Shown: one piece after another, positions 23,447-34,199 of the stretch | How positions within the stretch are numbered: the stretch's first letter is position 1 | Layout: the number at the start of each line of letters is the position of its first letter | NCBI GenBank assembly: GCA_958299035.1 | Contig: CATQJL010000223.1 | Span: 49,024,302 to 49,088,301 of the forward strand | DNA length: 64,000 nt | Origin: Cylicocyclus nassatus | Taxonomy: Eukaryota; Nematoda; Chromadorea; Rhabditida; Strongylidae | Reading direction: 5' to 3' | Program-made: the position numbers and the translations under genes | Notes under the pieces: generated by a model | What the model saw: only the letters and a program-made list of their open reading frames with translations | What the model was told of the DNA's origin: nothing | Database searches by the model: none

Positions 23447-24830
23447 AGTCCTGTGAAGTTCTACACTCTAAGATTTTTGTTGTTACGGATGCTTCTTCGC
23501 TACTGTTGTTGTGTCATAGGCCTTCTCTGTTGTACTTATCGTTGTTGTTGGCATCTTCTTTTTTGGGGTAGTCACTGTTGCAGCCATTCTATGTTGTTGT
23601 TAGTTGCATACTATTTGTTGCTTATGATGTTGATTCAATAAACTTGCAGGTACAAAATTATGTCTTCGGTCTGTCGATCTAAACAGGTCATAAACAGAAG
23701 TAGTTCGTACGAACAGGCAATCAAATGACTTGATCTTACATTGGTATACATTAAAATGAAAAGTGTACGAGGCAGCGAAGCTGCCGAGTAACAGCCGAAT
23801 CTGCCGCGTAGCGGCAGAAAGCGGCTGGTAAGTAAAAATTCAACGACGTAAATCACGAAAGAACGCGAGTTTTACACTAGAAATATGATGGTAGGTAAGC
23901 AAATACATTGTAGGAGAAAAGACCAATGAACAAGTTCCAAATCCGGATTGGTTTCCATATCATGAGGTGAAGATGTCGAAATTGTGGTATTCATGCACTA
24001 GATGTCGAAATTGTTTTGACATCTAGTGCACTGTAGAAGCGATTTTGTGCAGCTCGCGCGCTTTTGCACAATAGAGCTGCCGCCGGCCGGTATGATGTTT
24101 TGGAGCGGTCGCCAGCCGGTATTTGGCTCCGCCCAGATTTAAAGAGCGGCCGCCGGCCGGTGCAAGTGTCTGAGCACCTCGCTGAGCTTGCTCCGCAGTG
24201 ATGTCCAGTCCATGCAGTCAACGAATCGACAATACTTGATTATATCCTTTTCATTCAGCCTCATGGCTGTATCGTTAAATGTGATGCTGCGCTCATTCAA
24301 CGAATTTTGATTGTGAATGAAAGTGTGCTCATCGGCGAGTCTGCTGCTGTCACTAAAGTGTTACCTGCCTTATCGTTTCTGTTAACCAATATCTCAACAT
24401 TTCTGAGGATAGACTTGTTAAAAATGCGCATGGTACTCATTTTTACCTCAGTAAATATTCAAAACATGTACTGTTTTGTGGACCCCATTCTCCCCATATT
24501 ATCGAAATCGCAAAGTAAAGGAAACGTTTTTCAGCTTGTTGCTTTTGCATCAGGAGTCCTGTAATAGGTAGACTTAATTTGTATTTTTTGGCTGTAGTAT
24601 TAAGGAACAAGATTTCCCATAAAGGGTCAGCTTGTTAGATCGACTATATACCCAAGACCTATCAATTTTTGATTCACTAGAGAAACCCAGTTTAGGTTTA
24701 ATAAGTTACCTTTTCAACGTAACTTGTTAAACCTGAACTGGGTTTTCTTTTTACCGTTTATCATAAAGAAGTACAGCGTACTGGGCGCTGAACGAACGCT
24801 TTTTGATTTGTCGAATAGGCTTCTTATGAG

Positions 24831-26526
24831 AGTCATGAGGCTAGTGAGACTCATTCTCCTTTGGCTTTTTTGTCCTCAGTTGGACCTTCTTTCTTTTTTA
24901 TTGAACTTGTCAGTTGTTTTCTTTCCAGTTTGTCGGGTTTCTCAGCTGTATATCTGGATGTGTTGTTTATACGATTATCATAATGATATTGCAATTTAGC
25001 AGTCTGTGACGGGTGATTGTGCGCTCTTGACATCATCGTTAAGGCTTGACACATACCTCGCGTCGGTTGTCTATATGTAGCGGTGGCAGCAACGCATTTG
25101 ATGCGTATCGATTGCGGCGGAGTGACGCTGCTGCCTTTCGCTGCAGCAGCTAGCACAAAAGGTCATGTCCACAGCTAGCGAGTCATTTTGAGCAGCGCTG
25201 CTCGAGCTGATCATCGCTGCAGCTGGGTTTGCAGTCAACTTACGCTCCCTTTCATGAGCTTTTCTCAGCTGCTTGAAGCTGCAATCAGCTGTTTTTGCAT
25301 GAAACTACGAATTTTTTACCACTCTTCAAGCTGCAACTTTATTCAGTGGATTTTGATCATGATTATTCTAATTCTGCTGGGGCAGTTAACGGTCTCTACG
25401 CTCAAACATCAACCTTTTATATGCTCGTATTGGGGCTACTTTTCCACCTGATGGTGAAGATGAAAACATGTACATAGGACTTTCAAAAGAAACGGAACAT
25501 GATTTCTAGGTCTTAATTCCTATTCAAAGTAATGTAATTCAGCGATAGAGCAGTGATTCGGTCAGTTTTTGCCCAAAAACCCAAAAAACCGGATTGCAGC
25601 GCTGATCAGCTAATATTTAACTGCTCGCGGGTTTTGTCCATACCTTTGCAGTGAGATATGTATCAAGCCTTAATTGTCCTTCCTGCTCTTCCAGATCAGA
25701 CACTTGGAAGACTTCGTATTTCCTTTGGTCATAGAAGTAGGATTTTCACAGCTGCGATGGCCGATATAAGTGCGCAGTCAGACGAAGAAAAATATTCACA
25801 GCATTCGTTGTTTTTTAAGAGTTTTCTTTCAATGAAATTTTTTCTCCTTATAAAGCGTCCGCGGCACAATAAGGACCACTTTTTGGGTCAAAGAGGTATT
25901 CGTAAACAAATTTTGGGTCAAAGGGGAATTCGTTTTCGAAAACCCCTTTTGACAAGCTCGTGCCGGGCCCTGTTAAGAACTGAAAATCAGCGCAATCGTC
26001 CTTTGGTTCAGATGGATCCAAACTCTCCGCGCTCCTATATAAGTGATAAATCGCAGAGGAAGACGAAGAGCAGGAAGAGAAAGAAGTAGCCAGTTCCCCC
26101 TATTCCTTAGAACTGATGTCACCGCGATAGTCTTTTTTCAAAATGGGCTGCTCTCTTTGCCTTCTGTTTAACTTGCATTTGTGTTGCCATGTAAGATGTC
26201 GAGAACAAAAGCTTTTGAGTTACAGCATCGCAGATTATTTGAAGTTTTGCCATGGTTATTTCTCTTTTCTGCAGCATACATAGACAATGTAGGTGTAATC
26301 GCATTCACATATTGAAACACTAAATATGTATAAAATGTGTCATTTACGGAGTAACTCCTTGATGCTAGGCACACGAGAGACTGATATAGGATGGAAAGAG
26401 TCCTCTGCACTGACTAGGTCGGTGTGAGCACCAAGGACATCTTGGTCATCTGCGGAGAGAGAGAGAGTATAGAATAGAATGGTGAAAACGGTCACGAACC
26501 ATATATTTTCTTTAGATGTGCTCTCA
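24831..26526. other. no firmly supported gene
   Basis: A diverged hairpin lies at about 24684-24748 just upstream (AAACCCAGTTTAGGTTTAA and its inverse). The end of the CTTGTCA repeat family lies at about 25860-25971. The frame ending near 26088 reads SDKSQRKTKSRKRKK and could be the basic C-terminus of an unknown plus-strand protein. The remaining P5B domains were looked for and not found. Confidence 0.35.
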
Positions 26527-26957
26527 CTCAGACAGCGGATCGGACCCCTCCGGCGGAGAAATGGCAGGGCCGCGGGGTTTCCCCAGCGGGGTGTCTGCCA
26601 CTCATGCTCCGGAGCCCTCCCATTTGTGCTCCGGAGCCCTCCCATTTGTGCTCCGGAGACCTCCAATTTGTGCTCCGGACCCCTCCAATTTTCTGCTCCG
26701 CGGCTCTTCCAAATCTGGCGGACTCGCGGCGGGCAAATTTCTCCGGCGCGGCTCTGCCAAATCTGGCGTACCTCCGGAGCAGAAATGGCGTACCTTTGCA
26801 GCAGATCCGGAGAAGGGTCCCACTCGCCTGCCGGTGATGTCACCGCGACCTACAAGAAGGGACCGCCCAATCGCCCCGCTCTCATTGGTCAACTGGGTCC
26901 GGCGCGACTCTGGCAGATTTCGACTGTCCGGCGGAGGGGTCCGATCGATTGTCTGAG
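26527..26957. mobile_element. GC-rich MITE
   Basis: Inverted ends CTCAGACAGCGGATCGGACC (26527) and GGTCCGATCGATTGTCTGAG (to 26957), about 431 bp. The GC content is far above the flanks. It contains a 22-bp tandem repeat and no recognisable protein, although several frames stay open because of the base composition. No clear target duplication. Confidence 0.7.
26605..26700. repeat. 22-bp tandem repeat inside the GC-rich MITE
   Basis: TGCTCCGGAG(C/A)CCTCC(C/A)A-type units start at 26605, 26627, 26649, 26671 and 26694. Confidence 0.85.
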
Positions 26958-27148
26958 CAAGCCCACTTTGCCTAACATATGACTACAAATTAACAGATAG
27001 CACTTCAAAAACAAAAATTTTAGGGCTTCCTTTTGTGCTGTAGTAGAATCACTCACATGCAACCGTAACTGAAGTTTTGGCGTCATTTTTTAAGCAACGT
27101 TGAAAACCAAGCTTCGGGTGGTATGATTTGTGACCCTTTTTGAGAATA

Positions 27149-27166
27149 TTGGCAATAGTTGGCATA
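27149..27166 (-). mobile_element. 3' tip of a Helitron-like element, cut off by the Gypsy insertion
   Basis: On the minus strand ATGCCAACTAT follows the 3' LTR. It continues the CCGGGTA that precedes the 5' LTR at 34.94 kb, matching GGGTAAGCCAGCTAGT of the complete element at 2.9 kb. TATGC here and TATGT at 34937-34941 look like the 5-bp target duplication of the retrotransposon. Confidence 0.5.
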
Positions 27167-27518
27167 GTAACGGGCGGACAGATCCGCAGGCTCCACTGAC
27201 CCAGCACAACGGTTCAAAGCAAAAATGGTTTATCAAAATGACAAACCGGAGAAGCTGATAACAACAAAAATATGAGAACAATAACAAGAGGAATGAAAGG
27301 CTGCAAAGAATGAGCAAAGGAAAAAACAAAGTTCAGATCACAATCGAACGAATCAACAACCTGAGGCCGGCAACCTGAGATATGGTGCAGCGTATGCCTC
27401 ACAACTACGCTCTATGGTCTTACACACTCAAAAAAATTAGACTGCTAGAAAAACTAAGTAACTAATTCAACCTAACCTAAACCTAACCTAACTAAACAAG
27501 GCCTAGACTAAGCTAACG
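27167..27518 (-). repeat. 3' LTR of the Gypsy element
   Basis: Matches 34583-34936 over about 350 bp with roughly a dozen differences. Its inner border on the minus strand is preceded by a polypurine tract AGGGGGGA (about 27519-27528). Confidence 0.85.
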
Positions 27519-28780
27519 TCCCCCCTGGGCATAAGTGTCGTCCCGACACTCAGTAGGGTCTAAAATGATATCCCCGATCGCTTCGTCGCCCGTGTCCCCA
27601 TCCTGGATGTCGATACATGTGTCCGCGTCCTGGCTGCTCCAGTCCTCGTAGTACTTCTCTGCCTGGTCCGTGTAGTGCGTCTCCACGTCCTCGTCCGGTT
27701 GCACTTCGACCATGCAGTCGATATCCATATCCATCATGTGAACGATTTCCATACTGGTGACGGTCCGCTTCACGATGTCTGTTCTTCTGCTGATGTATCT
27801 GCGTGAGCGGCTCTGAAGGCATGTCCCCTTTGACGTAATCAACCAGCGTGCTCAGAAAATCCCAAATCACCCTACATGGATATCCTGTCCACTCGTTTTT
27901 TCTCGACCGTATTCCTAGCGCAAGTGCTGGTTCGGTCACAAAAGGAGCGCGGTATCTTCGTTACGACGTTCGCTCTAGTGGGGTACGCGGCTTCTCTCAC
28001 TGTGTTCATCAAGTCAATAGCTTTCAATCGCGTCGCTTCCCTGTCAGCTTCACCTCGTGGTGGCGCAACAGCGACGATTTTCGAGCCTCCTCGTGCCGCG
28101 TTGGTGAAGGCCATGCTGAGCCTCATCCATTCTCCTTCAGGTGGCACTTCATTGCACGTAGGTCCGACAAAAATTATATTGTGAGGCTCTTGGACTTCCC
28201 GCAACTTCTTGCAGATATCCGACAAGCTCTTGTAGATGATTGGCGTGGTGTTTTCCCCAAACTGTACTGCGTGCTTGAACCATGTGAATCCTTGGGGTAA
28301 CAAGATTATAGCCTTTTCCTTCTTCTTTTCGACTCTGACATCTGTCCACGAATTCGTCATCGCAAATCGAACACCTTCGTTCATCAAAGAGTTTACTTGG
28401 TCGGTCGTTAATCCCGAGTTGCCATCGTGTCGCATTAATAAACTGCTGCCATCGTGGTGCATCAGATCCCGCATCGTATGTAGACAGTGGCGTTTGAAGT
28501 AGACCTAGGCCTTCTGGGATCCCGAGGTTGTTACAAAAACGTAGTTCTTGTCCCTCATCAAGAAATTCCTTTTGTCGGCATCTCGTTCTTGTTCGAAGAT
28601 TGATATATATCGGGCCAATGAAAAGATGCTTGTGACTGGCAATGTCGATATCACTGGATCTACACCAGGGACCACGTCGCCAAAGGTCTTCCCCTTTATG
28701 TCGCACTCGAACTCGTCTTCGCCGGGTATTCTTCCAGGGCACGTGTGGAAAAGACTCAACGCGGAATTATCCGAGAAGTC
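27513..28780 (-). pseudogene. Gypsy third open region, SGNH-hydrolase-like, unknown role
   Basis: Downstream of integrase, overlapping frames run 28981-28505, 28742-28149, 28474-27872 and 27842-27513. The 28474-27872 part reads IIFVGPTCNEVP, then W-xx-L, IVAVAPPRGEADRE and KAIDLMNTV. The spacing resembles the second half of SGNH/GDSL hydrolases (G-x-N-like turn, then a strand and helix), a fold found in some LINE ORF1 proteins. A GDS box was not found. The C-terminal part (27842-27513) is very acidic (VEVQPDEDVE, DIQDGDTGDE) and its stop overlaps the polypurine tract. No signal peptide or membrane segment is visible, so it is not an envelope. The hydrolase idea is an inference; an unrelated accessory or RNA-binding protein is possible. 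Confidence 0.4.
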
Positions 28781-28899
28781 TGACGATGTTGCCCTGCAAA
28801 AAATAGCATTACTCTTATTGTTTGTAGGCGCTAACTTTTTCCTACTCCATCTTTTTGTTTGGATTTGTTTATCGCCTATTTCTCTCGGTACCTTTATCA

Positions 28900-29935
28900 G
28901 CATGTCATATTGGACTCTGATAGGCTCATCGTTACTGTACAATCGCGATAAAAATTCTGAATTTTCACTGACTTCCAACACTCTAAAGGGACCATTCCAT
29001 TCATTACAGAATTTAGGCTACTTCCCCACGCTTTTTTCACGCGGCAGACCTACCCCTGGGTACTCTTTTCGCCCAACGTTGAATCTTTTATCGTAACTTT
29101 CCTTCATTTTAACTCTCATTTCTGAGTTACGCTCCTGCACCGACTTCTGAATCATCTCTATGCTAGCTAGGAGCTCATGTTTATAATCTTCAAGATCTAC
29201 ATGGTTAAATGAGAGTTTTTCTTGAGGAATTACTTTAGACGGGAATCAAGGATCGAATGCGTGTAGTATATAAAAGGGACTTTCACCTGTAGCTTCATGC
29301 GGAGATGAGTTATATGCAAAAACCACCATTGGTAGCAATGTATCCCATTCCGCGGGTACAACTGTCTTTTTCTTTAACATTCTAGTCAGTGTACCGATGA
29401 CCCTTTCTGTGATACCATTCTCCCGTGGGTTATAACCCTTGGTCACGGACTGGTCTATACCCACAATATCACAGATTTCCGACAGAACATTGTTTACAAA
29501 CTCCGGTCCTTGATCGGAGTGTATTGCTTTGGGCCAGCGGCGACCTCCGCATACCCATCTTTCAAAAAAGTTCTCGCTACTATTTCAGCTTTTTTGTCTG
29601 CAATGGGGTACGCTCCCACGAATTTGGAGAAGTGATCAATCACTATTAATGCGTACTTATTTCCCCTTTCCGTGCGTCCTAACTCCACCAAATCCATGTC
29701 TACCAGCTCAAACGGTGCGTTGGTCACGATTGGCTTGAGTGGAGGAGTGTTCTTTTCGTGGACTCTTGTCAAAAAACACTTTGTACAAGCTTTTGTCCAC
29801 TTTCCCAGATCTTCTCGCATTCCATTCCAGAAAAGATCTTTTCTCAGCTTTCTGTACAACTTCTTTGCATTCAGGTGTCCTGCTAATGCACCTGAATGTG
29901 CTTCGTCGAACAACTCTTTTCTCTTGGATTTGGGA
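28900..29935 (-). pseudogene. Gypsy integrase
   Basis: Inserts element DNA into the genome. The zinc-binding part HSGALAGHLNAKK ... CTKCFLTR is in the 29913-29494 frame with the first catalytic Asp (FELVDMDLVEL) and VIDHFSKFVGAYP. The second Asp region (SDQGPEF) falls at a frame break near 29540. The Glu region, NPRENGITERVIGTLTRML, is in the 29464-29246 frame. A TGA stop at 29248-29246 follows HAFDP, and the same frame then reads through the C-terminal domain to another stop near 29023 (WNGPFRVLEV beyond it). No chromodomain was recognised. Confidence 0.9.
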
Positions 29936-31390
29936 CGACTTTTAGCGGCTTGTCCCCGTCCATCATCATGAGCAGTCCTTCACTTGTAAAGAAATCTGCT
30001 ACATAGAGTTTTCTTCCGCATCTTGGTAGTTGGATTTCTTCCCCCAGGGTACCTTTTTCCAGTCCTTCAAAGACCTTTGTATAGTCTTTGTCTTTTTTCA
30101 ACTCTTCCAGCCATTCTGTGTCGGCTTCTCTTCGCAACATGCTGTATCTACCGGAAAAGCTGTGCGCGATAATGCGTCTGCCACCGCATTTGTGCTTCCC
30201 TTGACATACTGTATCTCTAGATTGTACTTCTGTACTTCTAGTGCCCATCTTAGCACTCTTGCAGAAATTGCTGTCCTTTTGAACAGACTTGTAAGAGGCA
30301 GATGGTCTGTTCTGACTATAGTCTTCATTCCATAGACAAAGAAATGAAACTTCTTCAAAGCAAAAACTAGGGCTAGGGCTTCCAGATCTGTTATGTGGTA
30401 CCTGCTTTCGGCTTTAGCCAACCCTCTTAAAGCAAAGTATACGGGATGCAACATCTTATCAGTGCTCTCCTGACATAAAACTGCACCCAAACCCTCCACG
30501 CAGGCATCAGTATAGATTATAAACGGACGAGTTCCTTCCTTTGCTGCATTCACATCTGGCTGGGCTAACACTGGTGCTGTACTCAGCTTTCGCTTCAAGA
30601 TGTCGAATGCTTCTTCTTCTTCCTGCGACCATTTCCAAGGGTTCTTGGGACTTGTGAGTGTGTACAACGGCTTAATCTTCGAAAAACTCAATATGAATTT
30701 CCGATAGTAGGCAGCCATACCAAGAAAAGTACGGAGCTCCTTTAACTTCGTTAGAGCAGGATACTCGACAAGCTTCTTCACTTTATCCGGATCGGTATGC
30801 ACGCCTTTGCCATCAATTATATGACCGAGGAAAAGCACTTGCGGCTTCAAAAGTTCGCATTTCTGCGGCTTGAGCTTAAGATTCACTTTCTTCAAAGCTT
30901 TCAGAACAAGCTCGAGGACGGCATAGTGTCTTTCCAACAAATCCGTAGCAATTAAGATGTCGTCTATGTACACAAAGACCTCCTTGTCTTTCACTCCAGA
31001 GCCCTCCAATACCATATCCATCATTCGCTGAAATTCAGCAGGGCTAGTTGTCAATCCAAACGGCAAAACTTCAAACTCGAAAAGGCCTTCACTGGTGGTA
31101 AAAGCACTTTTCCTTTTTGCCTCTTCAGATAAGCGGATCTGCCAACATCCTGATATCATATCCAGGGTTGAGAAATACTTTTTCCCACTCAAACTCTGCA
31201 GTATCAGATCGATGGAAGGCAGGGGATAGGAATCATGCTTGGTAACCTTGTTTAGTTCCCTGTAGTCTACGCAAAGCCTTAGCGTTCCGTCTTTCTTCTT
31301 CACTAAGACCACTGGCGAGGCCCAATCAGATCGGTTTCTGCGAACTATTCCTCTTTCTTCCAAATTCTTGATAATCTGTTTGATTCTTGA
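29883..31390 (-). pseudogene. Gypsy reverse transcriptase and RNase H
   Basis: Copies element RNA into DNA. The 31363-30098 frame carries SDWASPVVLVKKKDGTLRLC, STLDMISGCWQIRL, VLPFGLTTSPAEFQ and the catalytic YIDDILIA, then the connection domain with RTFLGMAAYYRKFI. RNase H follows: IIYTDACVEGLGAVL (first Asp), DLEALALVFALKKF (Glu) and RTDHLPLTSLF (Asp). The frame breaks near 30140 and continues as 30248-29883. At the N-terminal side, a break near 31389 joins it to the protease frame. The active-site residues themselves are intact. Confidence 0.95.
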
Positions 31391-32556
31391 CGTGCTCCTA
31401 GGGGCACAGGTCTCGTCTTCTGCTTAATTGGCGGATGATTCCCCGTGTCGATGTTGTGCGTCACCAGGTCTGTTTGGGTTAATTCAGAGTCGTTCACAGC
31501 GAACACGTCTGAGTACTCCTTATCCAGGTGCAGCAAAGGTTTTGGCTGTTTGTCGCTCCTTGGAAGTGCTTTCATTACTTCTTGCATTCTCTGCTTCTCT
31601 GTCTTACTAGCTTTCTTTTGAAGATCCAATAGATCCGCAGTTGGTTCAAGCCACTTGCTGTCGACCCAATCACCTTTTTCAAACTCTCCGATAGCTTGCC
31701 CTTTCTGCAGCACCATCGGTTCGCTACTTTTATTTGTAACGGGTATTCCTGTCTCTCCTTCTGCTGACTGTTCGCACACTCCATCTGGTATCTTTTCCGA
31801 ATTTGAGCAGAACATGCATGCTGGGCTCCCTTGCATGTACGATACCGTTACCAATTTGCTTGCTCCTGGTGGTATATACGTCTGCTTTTTTAATATAGCT
31901 GGGCTTGCTTGTGATTCATCCTTAGCATCTATGAGCAGGTCGTCATTGATATCATTACGCATCACCCTGAGGCCAAACTTGCTCAACACGTTTGCTCCCA
32001 GTATGAAGATGTCCTTCAAGGATCTGCTCACGTACAGAGCAATCTTCTCGGTCTTGCCAAAGACTTCCATCGGCATTCTGATCGCGTCCAAAATCTCCAT
32101 CTTATTACCAGAAGCATCCCGTATCGTAACTTCTCTCATTCCTGGGACTCTTTCTACAATTGAGTCCAGATCAACTCCCTCTGCATCAGCCTGTTTGAAA
32201 AGATTCAGTGGCGCTATGGATGTTTCTGAACCAGTATCAATGAGAGCTTTTATTTCCATGTTCATCGCTTTTGCCGGGACCAGTAGCTTCTTGCCGACAA
32301 ACTCATGTAAATTCTGCTTGTTACTCAAGGTGGCACAAGACCAGCTATGAAGGACGGTCGAAAACGATGACGTCTCGTTCTCACCACCTTGCTTTGGAGA
32401 TTCCTTTCTGGTCTTTGGCTGCATGCATTGTCTGGCTTTGTGTCCTGCTTTCCCACAATTGAAACAATGCTTGGTGTCTTCTGTACCGGGTAGCCATTTC
32501 CGGATACTTTCTTCTTCCCCAGTCATTCTATCCTTCCTGCGGTGTTCCATGCCCAT
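31345..32556 (-). pseudogene. Gypsy nucleocapsid zinc knuckle and aspartic protease
   Basis: The frame carries a single CCHC zinc knuckle (CFNCGKAGHKARQC), which packages element RNA. It is followed by a retroviral-type aspartic protease with ALIDTGSETSIAPL and the later IFILGANVLSKFGL, which would cleave the polyprotein. The frame is open for 403 codons, but links to gag (near 32540) and to reverse transcriptase (near 31389) are shifted. The first shift could be a normal gag-pol frameshift; the second looks like damage. Confidence 0.9.
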
Positions 32557-34074
32557 TTTTCCGGATTTACCTCCCTTTTTGATGCTGGTGGTGTGTCCAT
32601 GTGCAACCTTATATGGTGTGCACTGTTATCATGTTTCCATTCTTTTCTGCTCAGATTTCTTTCCAATCTTAACGCCGCTTCTTTGACTCTATCGTAGACT
32701 ATATCCCGGGGACTAGTTTCGATAGCTTCAGCCAAGATATAGCTGCCCTCCCATTTAGCTAATTGGGAATATAGGATATCTGCTTTTTGGAGTGACACTC
32801 CTTGCATTTCTTCAACAGGATAGGCTTGATTTGCCGTTCTCTCCAATAAAAAGCAGAAATCACTCTCTGATTGGTTATCCTTCATTTTCAAATTCCTTAA
32901 CATTGCCAGGGCTTTTACACTATTTGTGTTCCCCCTTCGGATAACCTTTCTTTCATGGCCTGAACAACGTCATCAAAGGGTCTCTCTTCTACGCCTCGCG
33001 GTAACGTTTCATATAGGTTTAGGGCTTCCCTTCTCAAAAAACTCTCAAAAAGCTGTTTCAAGCTACGGTCATCCCAGTACCTCCTAGGGCATTTAATCAG
33101 AAACACTTTCATGAACTGCTTGAAACTCTCTGTTGGTTTATCATGGTATGGTTTGACGTCAGGCACTGTGTTTGCTAATATAAAGTCTTTTATGGTAAAC
33201 TCAGCATCAGAGTTACTCCCCTCTTTAGTTGTCAAATGAACCGTTCGCCCACCTGTGTTCAACAGACGTGCACTGTCTCTGTCTAAGCTTGGCTTGAGCG
33301 TATGCGAGGAGCAACTCGGGGTTGAGGCCAGCACAGTATTGCTCGAGGTTGGCACTTGGTCCTGTAATGACACCATATAATCTTCTCTGTCTACGTTTGC
33401 AGATCTTTCATATTTGCTTTTCAATGATGTGTGCTCACGATTACCTTCCGTCTTCCTGTCGGAATCATTGTCGGACTGGTCCGTGGTGTCTGCATGAAAA
33501 CTGCGGGCTTTGCCCATGTTCCGAACCTTGGCTGTGAGACGTTTAACCTGTAATTGCGAGTCTTGCACCTGTTCATAGTATTCTGCACATTTTCTTTTGT
33601 ATGTCTGTGCCTCACTTCTCACTCTTTCAGCTTCTTCCACCAGCTCTTCCTCTCTGCGTGCTAGTGTTCTGCACAATGTTGCGATCAAACTAGATTGAGC
33701 AAGCTTTCTATCAAGGCAATGCTCTAGTTTTTCCGCTGTTAGCAGCTTTGTTTGAGTGAGAATTTCGAAAACTTCGGGCTCTACGCGCATCTGTTCAGCG
33801 TCAGCTTTATCGCCCATTCTTTCCATTGCTACTTTGATTTCTTGTTCGAGATTATGTAACTGCTGGTCTACCTTGTTCATCATAGCGTCTCTACGCTTAT
33901 CACCTAGGCGGAACAGGCTGCTTAACTCTTTCTCCCATTCCTCTCTCACTAGGTTCAAGTAATCAGTTAACCCCTTGTGATTTCCTGCTGTGATAGGAGA
34001 CTTACCTCCGTTTCCAAGACCTTCTCTCCGCTACTGTCACGCTGTTCGCTGTGCTCGTCACGCTCGGAACTCAT
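32523..34074 (-). pseudogene. Gypsy gag (matrix/capsid)
   Basis: A likely start is ATG at 34074 (MSSERDEHSEQRDSS). The frame breaks near 33990 at a GGGG run, then is open 33958-32915 through a coiled-coil-like basic/acidic region and a capsid region (TIKDFILANTVPDVKPYHDK, FKQFMKVFLIKCP). A second break at the GGGGG run near 32932 moves it to the 32903-32523 frame (ALAMLRNLKMKDNQSESDF). The protein would form the particle core. Both breaks are single bases in G runs. Confidence 0.75.
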
Positions 34075-34199
34075 TTTTATTCAGCTATGATCTGCAACAG
34101 AGATTTTGAATGACTGCAAAATCCAGGAATTCTGCGATGGAAAACGTACGGTACACGATGCCAATCAGAACAATCAGAATTTCACCAGTATGACTCTGT

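Larger units (their letters stand above)
20382..23828 (+). mobile_element. internally deleted Helitron
   Basis: The 3' end is textbook: a 7-bp stem hairpin CTGCCGC-GTA-GCGGCAG (23801-23817), eleven bases, then CTGG|T at 23828. A plausible 5' end is A|TCAATACTTATATAAT at 20382, but this is less certain. Between them lie five 162-bp tandem repeats, a Rep-type N-terminal basic region (21436-22047) and a PIF1-family helicase (about 22060-23446). The HUH replication-nuclease domain is missing between the last two. It is nested inside the element 18449-24234. Confidence 0.75.
18449..24234. mobile_element. 5.8-kb terminal-inverted-repeat element, 4-bp target duplication
   Basis: Ends TATTGTCGATTCGTTGAC (18449) and its inverse (to 24234), flanked on both sides by CTTG (18445-18448 and 24235-24238). 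Inner arms also mirror each other through CAGACACT(C/T)GCACCGGCCGG blocks (about 18569-18590 and 24150-24172). GC-rich GGCCGCC(A/G)GCCGG repeats fill 18580-18735 and 24070-24165. No transposase was recognised, and a Helitron lies inside. The superfamily is unknown; a 4-bp duplication would fit few DNA transposon groups. Confidence 0.7.
18050..24830 (+). pseudogene. P5B-type ATPase (ATP13A2/CATP-like), N-terminal half, degraded
   Basis: P5B ATPases are lysosomal or endosomal membrane pumps of the ATP13A2-4 group, linked to polyamine transport. Exons seen: 18050-18148 (DVEYAYYASVIVIMSICSII, a membrane segment), 18312-18393 (MVHSSSELDVIRN), 24259-24357 (PHGCIVKCDAAL ... NESVLIGESAAVTK) and 24408-24560 (KYSKHVLFCG, then a break, GNVFQLVAFASGVL). 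About 24600-24710 reads KGQLVRSTIYPRPINF, and 24735-24830 gives fragments like FLFTVYHK and ERTLFDLS. The actuator motif TGES reads IGES, the nearby VPGD is absent, and at least three 1-nt frame breaks occur. The phosphorylation motif DKTGT and the nucleotide-binding domain were not found. The second intron was about 74 bp before a 5.8-kb element entered it. Likely a pseudogene; sequence errors could contribute. Confidence 0.7.

Noticed and set aside
25096..25450. Further P5B exons (phosphorylation domain)
   Set aside because: An ALDII-like stretch near 25027 is too short, and DKTGT and later motifs are absent.
26479..26982. Three long overlapping frames in the GC-rich MITE
   Set aside because: Explained by high GC content and a 22-bp repeat, with few stops in any frame.
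27513..28981. Envelope gene in the Gypsy third open region
   Set aside because: No signal peptide, transmembrane segment or cysteine-rich surface domain is visible.
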